This document shows, in pieces, positions 36,970-62,700 of a stretch of DNA of 64,000 bases. Every line of letters begins with the position of its first letter. Position 1 is the first letter of the stretch. The stretch spans positions 2,085,001 to 2,149,000 of the forward strand of contig JAODUO010000053.1 of the NCBI GenBank assembly GCA_025642075.2, written 5' to 3'. The position numbers were made by a program, and so were the translations under genes. Below the pieces are notes generated by a model. The model was not told the DNA's origin, searched no databases, and saw only the letters and a list, made by a program, of their open reading frames with translations. Source of the stretch: Ridgeia piscesae. Lineage: Eukaryota; Annelida; Polychaeta; Sabellida; Siboglinidae.

Positions 36970-39100
36970 ACCACCGTCATCCACACCACCATCATCATCG
37001 TGATCATCGTTATTTGTCAATACGTTGCGGACGTAGACGGTTAAAAGATCCTTTATTTTGCACAATCGTATGTGAGTTTAAATTTTTCATCTCCCTCTTT
37101 CCCTTCATTTTTTCAATCACTCATAATATGCTATCGTTAGTTCAACATCACGTTAATGACAACTAAATTGAAATCGAAGGAATTCACCATAGTAGACTTG
37201 GTTCAATCAATTACAAGAAAACTGTTATTCGTGACCCGCAACTACTATTGACTAAGCGCATAACAGCAATACCTGCATGCAACAGAAGCCCATTTTTCAC
37301 ATTAATGTGGACAGTGAAAACAATTTAAAGAATGCGAATACGTTTGTGATGCAAATACGCCTGGACACCACGACGGTACAGTATTTCCGGAAGCGCAACT
37401 GCGCACTTCACATTAGCTGTTATTCATGAATCTCTCACGAACGTTGTCGAGATCGACTTGCACACGAAGGATCGGAAAAAAGTAACCCGATATGCCGGCA
37501 ATGACAACGGGTACGTGGTTTCGGTGAAATAAACACCGCTAACGAAGTGGAAACTATTTTTCGACTGTTTGACGCCATCAAGGCATTTCTTCTTACGTGA
37601 TCTCTGTCGAGTTGTGTGAGTTGCGCCGTTATTACGAACAATATCGTAAACACAAATGCATAAAGGTCACTGCACATCGATGAATGAAACACAACAAAGA
37701 CACAAAGAACAAACTCAAACATCTACTGCTTATGTAAACATGACAGATATATTTGGAAGGAAGCCTGTTCATGCAGTTGATCGTTGTTTTGTAAATGTCG
37801 GGGTTCCGGGTCGTTTTATTAAGGAGCCGTTTATGTGCCAGTTCAAACCCTGAACCACATAATATGGCGTCGACGCTGCTACTTTATCGCTCCAGTTGTC
37901 TACGACATGTCGGCTGATGCACAGGAAACGTCAGAGAAGTTGTTTTGCACTTTGGACTAAACCCCAAATAAAGGAATTCCTGTCGAGTCATCCGTGGCTC
38001 AAGAGCTACATCCTGATACAATGGCGGTCAGCTTACAAGTAGGACCTGATACAATAGCGGTCAGCTTACAAATAGGATAACGTCAGTTAAGTCTATTCTT
38101 AGAGGGCACTGAAAGAAAACAAACAGGTGTAGCTTGAAAACTATTCGTGTGATAGATATGGTGTAGAAGTCTAATTTATGTCCGCGGTTTCCTGTCGTGG
38201 TATTAGTGTACAAATGAGAAACTTGAAACTGTGTGTCCAACGGGGTCGGCTATTTCCCGAAAGACCTCTTTCAATAGGCAAAACGTGCAACATTTGAAAG
38301 AAGACATATAACCACTCCCAGAAAACATGCGCGAGTAAACACAAACACACATACATACACCAACACTAGCATATGTAAATACTAAACTGGAATGCTTAAT
38401 CGGAGTCAATAAACTATGGAATAATATAATAACAAGTCATAACTACACCGATTGGCATTAATTCATTCAATAAAATGTTAATAGTGGAATACTGAAAATT
38501 AGTTGTACGACTACAAAGCTGCCTTGCAAAGAAAGCATTGAGCATTCCCAGTCAACGCTGGGGATTTGACAACAACCGGAAATGAGAGGTTATGTCACTT
38601 ATATAATCCAGTAATCAGCTATTTCATCCCTGACAGTCGCATGCGACGCAGCACACATTACCTATCCTTGTTTATCAGTTATCACATCGTATTGATATGA
38701 CGCACCATTTATTAAGATAAACACCTGATTCATATATTCGAAAATATTAATTAGGCGTTGAAGCGTCTTTGCTGAAAACTCCAGTTGTGTACGGTTTGCT
38801 ACCTGTATACACGGATTAAAAGTAACGGACATCCTGACATGACGATTCTATTGGACTCGTCAGTTAACAGCAAGGGTTTGGGAAGGACCTATCAAGTGAA
38901 CCGAATCGGTTATATCAGCACTATCGAGTTACGCAAACAATGCTACACGTAGTGTCCGGTTCTGTCCACACAAAGGACTCGGCGCGGTTAGCAAGTGTAG
39001 CGTTATTCACTTCCGATCTGTCTGCTTCTATTCACTGTGCCGCCGCTGCGGCTGTAGATAACGCGCAACTACGTCCTTGAACGGGTCGACCAGTGACGCG
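36970..39100. other. Intergenic DNA upstream of the astacin gene
   Basis: Contains a two-copy repeat of ATACAATGGCGGTCAGCTTA at 38010-38080. No exon is supported. Confidence 0.35.
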
Positions 39101-39109
39101 TTAAAATAA

Positions 39110-39114
39110 CCAAT
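39110..39114 (+). promoter_or_regulatory. CCAAT box of astacin gene
   Basis: CCAAT lies about 84 bp upstream of the predicted transcription start, the usual distance. This is inference from spacing only. Confidence 0.45.
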
Positions 39115-39162
39115 TACACACGTAGGTCTTTCTATCCGGGTCAAAAGGCGTGTTGTACAGAG

Positions 39163-39170
39163 TATATAAA
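39163..39170 (+). promoter_or_regulatory. TATA box of astacin gene
   Basis: TATATAAA lies 31 bp upstream of a TTCAGAAC initiator-like site (A at 39194) and about 130 bp before the ATG. The spacing matches a TATA/Inr core promoter and would give a 5' UTR of about 99 nt. Confidence 0.65.
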
Positions 39171-39292
39171 CGACGGCTGTACTGAAGCTCTTCAGAACAA
39201 CCGTGACAACGCGACAAGACAGTTTAACGATTCTTTAAAAACGGTAACAAGAAAGTCGACTGCTCTGTACAAGTGAATATAAATCTACTGCA

Positions 39293-50900
<11,608 letters not shown>

Positions 50901-52555
50901 CTCATCGAACACGTCGACTTGCAAAAAACAAGAGGCCGAAGATGAAAAAGCCACTGGGCACGAACGTTGATCTCATATACCTGGTCGCGGCGGTTGCGCG
51001 GTGGATAACGGTGCATGACGGGCAATAACTCCATTTCCGGTTCGTCATCTGAAGCATCCGCAAAGGGATGGTCAATTACGTTCGCACAGTCGAAACAATC
51101 TCACAGCATTGTGCTGCTTCGGTCGTTGTCACACACCGCAGGGAATTACTTCGCTACAGTGCTGCCATCTAGCGAATGTAACCAACACACCTCCACGTGA
51201 TAAAAAAAATGGCTACCACAACTGGCCTGTGCGATGTGTAATGTCCTGGTAGACATGTCATTTCGGATGGAACCAGGATGAGGCTTATAACCAGTTTAGC
51301 TCAATTACTATATTATGTCTCGCAACATATCACCGTGGGTGGGATCAGTACTAAACATTATGACTTTTGTTATGAACGTTGCAATATCAGTACTTGCTGG
51401 GCAAGAATTTATTTACTTGTGATAACAGTTGGCATTAATCTAGCCAAATATTTTGTATGAGTTATGCAATATCGGTTAATACGGCATAGCAACTAACATA
51501 TATTATAGCAATTGTAATTACATTTTACATCAACATCGTCATGCTAATACAGTTTATGCGTTTAATCCCGCTAATAGAATATCATTGTAAAAATTGTTAA
51601 TAATATATGTGTACATATCGTGCTGATTCGTTAAGATGTTTGCATGTTAGGCTATTTATAAATACTTTATTTATTATTATTATTTATATAAATTATAAAT
51701 ATTTATTGGACGAATTTGTTCTTGTTGAAAAGACGCAAATAATAAAACGTTATTATTATTATACGTTTGTGTGTGTATCCCATTTCTATATGGTAAACAC
51801 GTAAGTTCGTTATTTAAAAAATTACCTGCAGTGGCTCCATATCTAATGTCACATTAGTTTTAATGCAATCATATGATGTCAAAGACAAAATCTGACTATT
51901 ATGCAATTGTTTAAATCCATCACCTCTATTCTTCACCGAGACAAACCGAAAGTACTTCCTGATTCCTCCTCATTGGACACATTGGTCACGCATATGTTTA
52001 CAAGATACTTCCCATATACGACTGCTCACATTCGAATGTTGGCATGATATAGTTGTCACTCTTATCAACGACGAGGCGTCGTCACGCGAGTGAATTTAAC
52101 TATGTCAGCTTAGGTGACATTTATAGATTTTTACCTGTAACAATGATTATATGTAGTTTTATTCATGTAGGCAAGTGCCTATTTTATAAACGGAGTGCAT
52201 TTCCAGTCCGTCAGTCGTATTCAAGTACTAACTGGGCAGTTTCTTGTCTGCAGTGATCGGACGAGAATGGGTCTCTTCGACGTGACACGGGCGTATAGAC
52301 TTGTATCGCACAATATGCCATATTTGTATTCAACCAACAACGTATGGTGGGTAAAAGGTGCTTATTAAATGATCAACTACATATCTGTACAGAGCTGTGC
52401 GGCGCTACAGGAACTATACGTTCCTGTGTTAACGTAATTTCTATATATATACTGCCCACAGTTCACCGTGAACACTCATTACATATTCTTTATATTACCA
52501 GTTCTATAAAGGTAATTTCAAGATTCTTAAAACGATGAGTGCGCATAATTGTGAC
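50901..52555. other. 3' flank of astacin gene
   Basis: Probable 3' UTR then intergenic DNA. No further exon is supported. Confidence 0.4.
51741..51746 (+). terminator. Possible polyadenylation signal of astacin gene
   Basis: This AATAAA is the first I see downstream of the stop, about 840 bp away. Assignment to this gene is a guess. Confidence 0.2.
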
Positions 52556-52559
52556 GCGC

Positions 52560-53830
52560 CAAGAGTAATTGTGGGCGGTTGCGCATGTACGAGCAGATGT
52601 GTGACGAAGGAGTTGGATTCATAGATTTGTGGGAAAGAAGATTACATACACGAGAGATGGCCTCCATCTAAGTGGAAAGGGGCAGCAGTGTTCTCTAAGA
52701 ACCTGCCTCGATCTGTTGACAGTGGAACAGGTTGCAAATATTTAAACTAACGATTCGCAGGGGGGCGGCCTCACTTAGAAGCCAAATACTGATGGCATAG
52801 ATAAAGGCAGCATAAAGAAATCAGCGAAGAACAGTGTGGATGTGGAAACTCTTCTAAAGTTGGTCATAAATGTGTTTGTTTAAATGCAAGGAGCTTTGCA
52901 AACAAAAGAAATGAACTGAACATTATAGTAGGAGTTTTGACCATCACATAATATGTATAACTGAATCTTGGGCCATCAGCTATATATCAAATGCTAAATT
53001 AGGAATAACAGGATATGTAAGGTTTAGGAAAGATAGAATAGGAAGAAAGGGAGGTGGAATTATTTTATGTATTAAAGAATCCATACAGGCTTATGCAATA
53101 ACATTAGAAAAAAAGGACAATGCGAAGAATCTGTTACATCTGTTACAGTTACAAGAAACTCACCATTAACTGTTGGGTTAGTTTATCGAAGTCCAAACAT
53201 AAGCATAGAAGAGAATGAGAAAATGCAAAATGCTATAAAAGAAGTGAATAAACGGGACTATATTATTATGGGGGGTAATTATGGGCATATATACAGTGGA
53301 CATCTCTACAGAATTCTGGAAGTGAGGTTCAAAAGCGTTTACATTTAGTACAAGATAGTTTCGTTTCTCAACATGTACTAGAACCAACCAGGAGAGACAA
53401 TGTGTTAGACATCGTTTTGACTTCAAAGAAGGAATGTGTTGATAATAACAAAATATGTGAGCCACTGGGGTTTAGTGATCACTAACCAGATATATTTTAG
53501 CCTCAAAGTAAAAGGAGAGCGGAATAGGAAAATACGATACAGGAAACATTTCTCAAAGGAAGATATCATGACATGAGGCAAAGATATACTGGAATAACAC
53601 AGTGAAGAATAAGACAACAGAATGCTGGAATATCTTAACGAGTGAAATTGACTGCATCGTTTATAAATATGCCTCCTTGAAAAAAACAGGGTGAACGGTC
53701 TAAAAAAATAAACTTGTCAAAAGAAGCCATTAGCAAATCAAGTATAAGCAAATAATGTGGAAGTCATATAGACATACGGGATGTGAAGAAGATATAACAT
53801 TGATAAAGAAGGCGATTTGAGTGAGAGCGC
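52560..53830 (+). mobile_element. Decayed CR1-like LINE: ORF1 esterase end plus endonuclease
   Basis: GFIDLWERRLHT then RDGLHLSGKGAAVF resembles the DxxH end of the SGNH-esterase ORF1 known in CR1-like LINEs. ORF2 follows: CLNARSFANKRNELN, ICITESWA, KGGGIILCIKES, VGLVYRSPN, PTRRDNVLDIVLTS and EPLGFSDH, the order of an apurinic-type endonuclease. Several shifts and stops. The RT is not present here. Confidence 0.8.
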
Positions 53831-54388
53831 CGGGATTATTATAAAAATCGACAGTTAAAATTATGAAGTCGGTTCTGCTTTAGTAAAACATTTTTGGGCG
53901 GTCAGTACGCTATGATAGATATAGTTTATACTGTATAAACTGATTTTGCAATAAAAATAAAAAGCCACGAATATTTCGTGTCCCTTTGATAAACATGAAA
54001 CCGTGTAAACGCTGCAAACACCAACCTTTTACATTTACAGCCGAACCATTTGAAAACAAGCAACACGTTAGTCGTTACGTCAACTGTACGAGATGCAAAG
54101 TCAGCTATGGCAGAGATAAAGTTGGAAAGAAGCTCTCCACCGGAAAGGGTTGATGCGTGGAGAGTGAAAAAACCGTCACTATACAATCTATAAATGCTTT
54201 AGAGCAGAGTTACGTTTAACGTTACGTGGGGTACGCGGTATATTGCCTAGCAACCTATTTGTCTACGTATCACATAACGTGCTGTTGTAGCATAGAGTCG
54301 CGCTTCATCGAATGTTATTGCGTTTGTTTTCGTGATCTAACGGTTTTCAACATATATCGCAGAAAATTGATGAAAGCTTTTTAATAAC

Positions 54389-54473
54389 ATGAGAACAAAC
54401 GGAAATATACGGTCTGCAACCCGCGTAACCATTTATGCCGTTATCTGTGTTTGGTGTTATCGCTATGCAGACG
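54389..54473 (+). CDS. Kringle gene exon 1: signal peptide
   Basis: 85 nt from ATG to G|GTGAGT, phase 1. It encodes [20 protein letters not shown] then VWCYRYAD. It has the same length and phase as exon 1 of the minus-strand peptidase-like gene. Confidence 0.8.
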
Positions 54474-57400
54474 GTGAGTCAAAGTTGAACTAGTAACAAC
54501 ATGTACGTTATTTAGCATATATTATGACTTGTTATCAACTTATCGTGCCATTTTCAATTATGTAATTTGGTTAGGTATATTTTTATTTGTTAATATCCAT
54601 TTTCGCATAGTCAGTAAAGTAATTTGCGATATAAGTAATTATCGAATTTGTTTTAACTTGTGAACATATGGTGCACACGTGGTGCACACTATAGCATTTA
54701 TTAATTTAAAATAGTACTGTAACTGATTTGGAGGAAATATAAATCAAAATACATGAACCAGCGCATTCGTAAACATGTCGACCAAACTAGGAACCTGGCG
54801 CGTCATAACCACGACGTATTAATCAATTGTCAGCGCCTTGGAAAATAGGTCACCCTCCAGGATAGCACACATTTAGTTACAATTTACCACTCTGAGAGCC
54901 TATTGTAATTTGGCCTTTGTAGTTATACAAGTATGGTTAGGTAGCACTAAGTCTTTTGTATCCACGATACCAAAGTTGCCTTTTGTCCCCATTTTTAAAG
55001 GTACTGATGAACCACACATAGAGTGTCTACAAGATCACGTCTGTGAATCTTGGTATGGACCATCACACCTAGATGGATCGGCAGTGGTGTTTCCCGTTCT
55101 TGGTTGTGCTTAATATCACAAGCACTGACACCTTCTCTGCGACATGGCGAACTGTTGAACATCAGTAACTATTTCGGGGAGAGTGTTGGTTGAGGCACGG
55201 ATGTCGAGCTTAATTGTGTGATGATGTGTGTTCCGTATCTACTAAGGCTGGAAATCTGAGCCCGCAGCCCGCCCCGCAAATTACAATTCAACCCGCAGCC
55301 TGCCCAGCCCCGCATATTGGTCATCTCCTGGCCCGCAGCCCGCCCCGCCCCGCATTAACTTGGCCCGCAGTCAGCCCGCACCGCAAATTTTACCACATCA
55401 TAGCCCGCAGCCCGCCCCGTCCCGCAGTAACTTAGCCCGCAACCCGCCCCGCAGTTCGGTCCGCAGTATTTTTCAAAAGTCAGCCTGCAGCCTATAACAG
55501 ATTGAACAGATACCATGGAATGACACAAACATAAATAATCCTTATTGATTTTCTTAATTAATTTCATTAACTAAATTTCATTATTTTATTGATTAAAATA
55601 CTTTTAATTGGGTATCCGAATTAATATATGACTACTTATATTTTATATTCACCTTGTTCACCTGTTAGCTAGGTCTGGCATCATTGTATGATTGTGTAAA
55701 AAGGGCAGTCTATAGCGATCTGTGCCACAATAACATTATTTTGCTACCTTATTTCTTACTGTTGTCAAAGATTCAAACGATGTTTATAGTGCTCGGGTAT
55801 GCAAAACCAAACCTTTGTATTAACTAGACAGTATCTGAATAACATTATTTTGTGACCTTATTTCCTGTGACCTTCCTAGGCAAAATTGTATTTTTTCTGC
55901 GATTTCTTTTAATGTGAATTATTGTATTTACACTCTCATGAATGACTAAAGCTGGCAGGTTAAAACAACAAAACAGTGACATAGTATGTGTCATCAAACT
56001 GTTCTGTTACCAGAATGCTCACTGGCAATATGGTATTTACCAAAACGTCATGGTTAGTACATGTTATCATAACATAGTTAAAAGCACACACACACACATG
56101 CAACTATACACGACATCTAGTTGCACGCACACATGTATGAACACATGCACGCATGCACAGCATATATTCGTCGCACACGTGCAGTCGTGCAAGCAACACA
56201 CAGTGTCACACACACAAAGAGCTATCAAGTAATCGAAGAGGCACAAACAAGCTGCACATTTTGCGAGAAACTGCGCGGGCTGAAAAAGCTGAGCTCGCAC
56301 CCGCCCCGCAACTATATCATTCAGCCCGCCCCGCATATTTTGCCATATCCTGGCCCGCAGCCCGCCCCGGTAAACAAGAACTACGTCACGGTCTTGCTTG
56401 TGAGCTTCCATATTTGGAACGTAAGCAAGTAGTCTCTCCTCCAGTCTTGTGGAGTGGACACGTTCCGCTGTACCAGTTCCCGGTTGTTCAAGTGGGCTAC
56501 TGTACATGTTTGCAAAGTCCGTCAATTTAAAAACGGGTACAATAACACGGTCCAAGCGGGCTTCTTCAAAACATGAGACGAGTCCAGTAAATGCGATGCC
56601 ATTATAATCAGAGTCTTCTTCACGTTCATCGGATGTTGCCACGTCGTGTGCGATCCTATCCCCAGCACTTAGTTCGCAAGAAGGGCAGTATCCTGCAATT
56701 TGACTGCACATGCATTATCTGACGCGAACGTCAATCTGAAAGGTCGATGCATTGCGTAAAGACTCTTCAACTGGAGACATGCGGCAGAAGAAACATGTTT
56801 CGGTGGAAGGAGGTGTTTCTTCTAAAGACTGGCGGGTGAACTTCTTGGAAGAATCTGTATTGTCTTCAATGTGAGATATCTTCTTCTCTGCTCGGTGGCG
56901 TTTTGTCTTGTTGAATTGCAACCTACAAAAGTCGTGTCATTTGGTTTTACCTGGAATTTACTTTAATGCCCACACCATCATCTAACCTCCACAGGTTAAT
57001 TGTCATAGGTGAGCAACCAACCCTGTCGAAACACATGGTATTGTCAGCGATAGTCTTGTAACCTACACCAACTGCGTCCCGTTATGAATAAGCAGGGCAG
57101 CGAAGCACCTCCGGTATGTCTTTCTGACATAAAACGCATTTGTTTCAGTTTATTGTCATATATTGTACATTGGGTGTGCCAGGGCCCAGCTGATGCATCA
57201 CTTTATATACCTTGGCCATTCAGATATTTTGACAATGTCACCCTTCTGATGGAAATAGCGTATAGAAGGCTGTCACAACTCGACGGATTACCTGCACTAA
57301 ATTCTGAAGACACCTATTTGTGATATTATTAAAATACTCGGCATTTATATCATCTAACAGAACACATATTCAAAACGAAGCGCGATTTCCTCTATTTGTG

Positions 57401-58108
57401 GTCATGTGACATCCTCGCAGCGGTTAATCCTGCCATAATATCACTTCATAAAAAACTGCAAATGTTTTTTCTGTTCATGCTCTTTAGTGCGAATATAAGT
57501 TTAATTCTGAATAGTTTTTATAATATAACATTATATGATAAAAAGGTACCCTTATTTAAGTTGTTATTCCGAATTCGGCCTGAGGGCTAATCAGCATCTC
57601 TACCCTATATTGGGGTACGGCCGCACTGGTGGTTATAGCGACAGACCATAAAATTAAACTACCAGGCAGAGTTGAGGGGTTAACAAGTGCTGCCACCTCA
57701 CGGAGTCTGATTAATTGAGCCTAGCGCCGATGCCGCCGTCATTGCTATTTCAGCTAAGGACTGCAAAGACACAGTAAAGGGCTTAAACTACAGAGGACAC
57801 ATTAAGAAAACTAAATCAGGCATTTTGTGCCAGGAATGGACGGCGTCAAAGGTGGGTAGATATTTGACAAACAGATATCGAAGTTGTCAGAAACTTTCGC
57901 GTCAAGTCATGTCAATGAAACCCCAGTTATAGATACGAATTCTGGAATTAGTGTTGAGTCAACTCTTTGTATCATGTTCTGGATATTAACATAGAATTAT
58001 AGAAAAGAAAAATACATTTTCTAATAAATAATAGTTATACATATGTATGCAGTTAATTATATAATGATAACGATGATGCTGTTGATACCTATACTTATAA
58101 CGATAACG

Positions 58109-58143
<35 letters not shown>

Positions 58144-59129
58144 TATTACATTACTATGACTCTGATTATAACTATTATTATCACTATACAGTGTTTACAT
58201 TAAAGTGTATTTGTTTATTAGTAGGATAGGGCGGGGAATACGACAACATGATGCAAGAAATTGAATAATAACAAATCCTCACGTTTATTCGAAATCACCT
58301 TACATTATTACTCCCAAAGAGGATGCTACAAGTTATTTAACATAGCTAGATTTCAAAGTCTCATTAATATACATTTTGAAGATACATGCATTGAAGACAT
58401 AACTTAAAAGGTAGGCGTATTGCCTCGTGGCTGAGGCAATTCATACTTGGATGCCGATGTCAAAACAGTTTACCTTTGATATTTGCCATTGAGAACACGT
58501 AGTAAGAAAATCGATATAATAAAGAAATATAATCTTGCACACTGCCTTAGAAAGATTTAACTGGTATACAGAAATGGAAGTAGTGAGATTTGTGTTGATA
58601 ATTGTGCGATTATCATTGTAGTCATTGTCATCATACGAGATGTTTCTGTACATTTTAACCTGTTTGTATATATTACAATATATAACCACGTTTTCTAAAA
58701 CAGCTGTGGGGTAAAACGTCTACGTAGGGGTATTGCCCCTTAAGCTGATAGTGCTGTTTTGATGACTAGGTGTCGTTCAGTAAGTGTAGTAAATATCACC
58801 ACAGTTAATGTTGTTAATTTACAGACACAAAGGTAGACGTTAACTGTAACATCAAAACCAAGAAAAACAGAAAATGCCGATTTTCATATTAATTTTGAAC
58901 ATGCATATTAACGTTCTTGTCAGAAGAAAGCGAGAAATACATAATAATGTGGCATAGTGCGTTATGCTTTCGTTGGAAAAGTGGCATCACCTCACATGGG
59001 CCTACCCCCGCCCTCCCGTACTAAACAAAATGATCCCGGTTAAATTGTTAAAACAAAGTTTGTGCGTGTACGCATACATACATAACTGCGGACACCGTTA
59101 ATTCTGTTTTGTCCGGTATTGGAAGACGT

Positions 59130-59194
<65 letters not shown>

Positions 59195-59538
59195 AGATAT
59201 ATATATATATTATTTGTACTTCATATATTACAATACTCCGGGAAGGTTTTATGCTGGTGTACTAAGCCTGTACAGGTCGTTACGCTTGATCAAACATTAA
59301 ATATGACGCAGCTTCAGTAACATTTCTTAAACGAAGCCGGCGATCAAGAGCGGCGAATACTTTGTGTTTCTCTGGACCCAGCCACACTGGAACGCCTGCC
59401 ACGCAGGCGGACCAGGCAACTACTGCCGAAACCCAAGCGGACACGGGGTCCCGTCCTACTGCACGCTTCGTGTGCCCTGGTGCTACACCATGGACCCGAA
59501 CAGGGAACTGGAAGAATGCGACGTCCCATTGTTCCCAG

Positions 59539-59622
<84 letters not shown>

Positions 59623-59623
59623 A

Positions 59624-59675
<52 letters not shown>

Positions 59676-59677
59676 AT

Positions 59678-59736
<59 letters not shown>

Positions 59737-62700
59737 TTTTGATGATAATCTTCACCGTGACGTTTTCATGTTTTAACTCGTATACATACTATTTTTTATT
59801 AAGTATTGTTATACCATAATTACTATTATTGTTCAAGGTGGCTCTCCTGGCAACGACATTTAAATGCCTTAACGGGAGTCTCCTGACCTGCTGTATATAA
59901 TCATCTATAATATATATTTGTAGTTATTGATCTTGGCCAAAAACATTTCATTCGTAGGTTCGTTCATTCGACCGCCCGCCCGCCCGCCCGCGCTCCCGCG
60001 CGCCCGCCCGCTTGCCACCCCACGGGGGAATGCTGATTCAATCACTGTTATTCACAACATTATATACTTCCACTACTGTTATCAATAACAAATACAGAAA
60101 ACGTTTGTTCTCGATGTCAGATACAATTATCGCTGCCAACAATGTTATTAACATTTTTCTGTTGTTTTTCTCTTTAGATACTATGATTGAAGCAAACATT
60201 GGGGCAATAAATGGGTGTTATGTAGTACATTGTCATGTCACATTACTGTTATTAATGGCATTGGAAACATACTGACATCGTTTCGTTGTCGTTGACGGCA
60301 GATCCTACACCCGAGCACCGAGAATGTCGCACCACACGAGAAGCCCTCGATTACAACGGAATCCAGACGAGAACACGAACTGGTCGTCTTTGTCAAGACT
60401 GGCAAGCCCAGAAGGTTAGAATACAAGAGGACATTTCATAAAGTGATAACATTTCTCTAGATATTGCAGCGTATTTTTTAACAGGATACATTTATAGCCA
60501 TTGCGAAGGTACGTGTTAATATAACTAAGTTGTTATGCTTCTCCAAGGAATAATTAATTCAAATACTTATTATATTTAGTAAAATATTTTAGTCGTACTT
60601 GCGCAGTTATGTGATGAACATTCTCTCTCCAGCCACACAAACACTCATGCGGTGGACATTTGCAAGGTAATTTCTGTCGCAACCCACATGAAAGTGGTAT
60701 TCCAGCTTACTGCAAGTCATCTCAACCCTGGTGTTATACGACAGACCCCCAGAAACGAGCAGACCTCTGTGACATTCCATACTGCGAAGGTAAGTCGTAT
60801 TCACCACAAACCCAATCCAATCCAATCCAATCCAATCCAATCCAATCCAATCCAATCCAATCCAATCCAATCCAATCCAATCCAATCCAATCCAATCCAA
60901 TCCAATCCAATCCAATCCAATCCAATCCAAGCCAAGCCAAGCCAAGCCAAGCCAAGCCAAGCCAATGCAATGCAATGCAATGCAATGCAATGCAATGCAA
61001 TGCAATGCAATGCAATGCAATGCAATGCAATGCAATGCAATGCAATGCAATGCAATGCAATGCAATGCACATGACGTGACGTGACGTGACGTGACGTGAC
61101 GTGACGACGTGACGTGACGTGTACGTGACGTGACGTGACGTGACGTGACGTGAGACGTGACGTGACGTGACGGACTGACATGACGTGACGTGACGTGACG
61201 TGACGTAGTGACTGCACGGACGTGACGTGACGTGACGTGACGGACGTGACAGTGACGTACGTGACGTGACGTGACGTGACGTACGTGACGTGACGTGACG
61301 TGACGACGTGACGTGACGTGACGTGACGTGACGTGACGTGACGATGACGACGTGACGTGACGTGACGTGACGTGACGTGACGTGACGTGACGTGACGTGA
61401 CGTGACGTGACGTGACGTGACGTGACGTCGTACGTGATGACGTGACGTGACTGACGTGACGACGTGACGTGACGTGACGTGACGTGACGTGACGTGACGG
61501 CGACGTGACTGACTGACGTGACGTGACGGACGGACGTGACGTGACGTGACGTGACGGACGTGACAGTGACGTGACGTACGACGACAGAATAAACGTCGAC
61601 GACTACGTAACGTGACGTACGTACATGACGTACGCGACGACGACACGACGACGACACGGACACGGACACGACACGGCACGACGGCAGGGCACGGCACGGC
61701 ACGACACGACACGACACGACACGACACGACACGACACGACACGACACGACACGACACGACACGACACGACACGACACGACACGACACGACACGACACGAC
61801 ACGACACGACACGACACGACACGACACGACACGACACACATGCTCATATTTATGCAGTTGTATTATTTGTGTTGATGACACTTTACTGCGGTGATGTATT
61901 AATTTAGTTACATTTCTGTCACCAATGTGGTGCTCCTTGGTAGCGATCATCTCAACCTCAGTCTTAGAGGAGTCTCCTGAACCTGCATTTATTATTTATC
62001 ATACGTTATATCCTGTTTAGTATTAGTTAATGTACTTGTATTATTCTTTTAAGCTTTGCAGTTAATGCATTGTGTGGATCGAATAAAAAATTCTTCTTCT
62101 TAGACATAGTTTATGTTGTACCCAAAACTAGACTATTGCTCTCAGTGCTATATATTTGATAATTAATTCCAACAATGAAATATTCTTTGTTGTCATTGTT
62201 GCTAACAACATTAACATTATAAAATCATTATAAAAGCTAAACACGGTCATTACAGATTACATAATTTCTACTATCAATTTTAATTAAATGTTTTAAATAT
62301 TCGACACTGACCAAATCATTCCAATTAAGCATGAAAACAAACACGCAATATGTGGCTTTATTTAAATGTTATATATTTAGGGCACATCATGGAACACGTC
62401 TACAACAATACGTTTCATTGGTTTATGATATTTAAATTTAAATCATTATGCATTCACCCAGCTGAAGAATTGAGTCGTTCCTGCAAACTGTTAGATTGAA
62501 TATTCGCGTGCGTTGTCTGCTAGTAGTAAATGTAACGAGGCTGTGCACTTCCCAGAGAATCAGCGATAGTATGCAATTTATCAAGTCTGCCAGTGAGTAT
62601 TGGATGAAGTGCTTCGAAGTTTGAGCGCTCCCATTGACTAAACTAGATACCGGACGTTTTATAGGAATTTGCAAAACTCGTAGTAGTCGTTATTTAATAA

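Noticed and set aside
37435..37722. 95-aa minus-strand frame with a hydrophobic start
   Set aside because: Signal-like N-terminus only. No motif, promoter or polyadenylation signal to support it.
56067..56711. One intact 214-aa minus-strand gene
   Set aside because: The first part fits a known-looking TE-linked family, but the frame then runs through the GC-rich repeat and AC-rich sequence, so it is a relic extended by chance.
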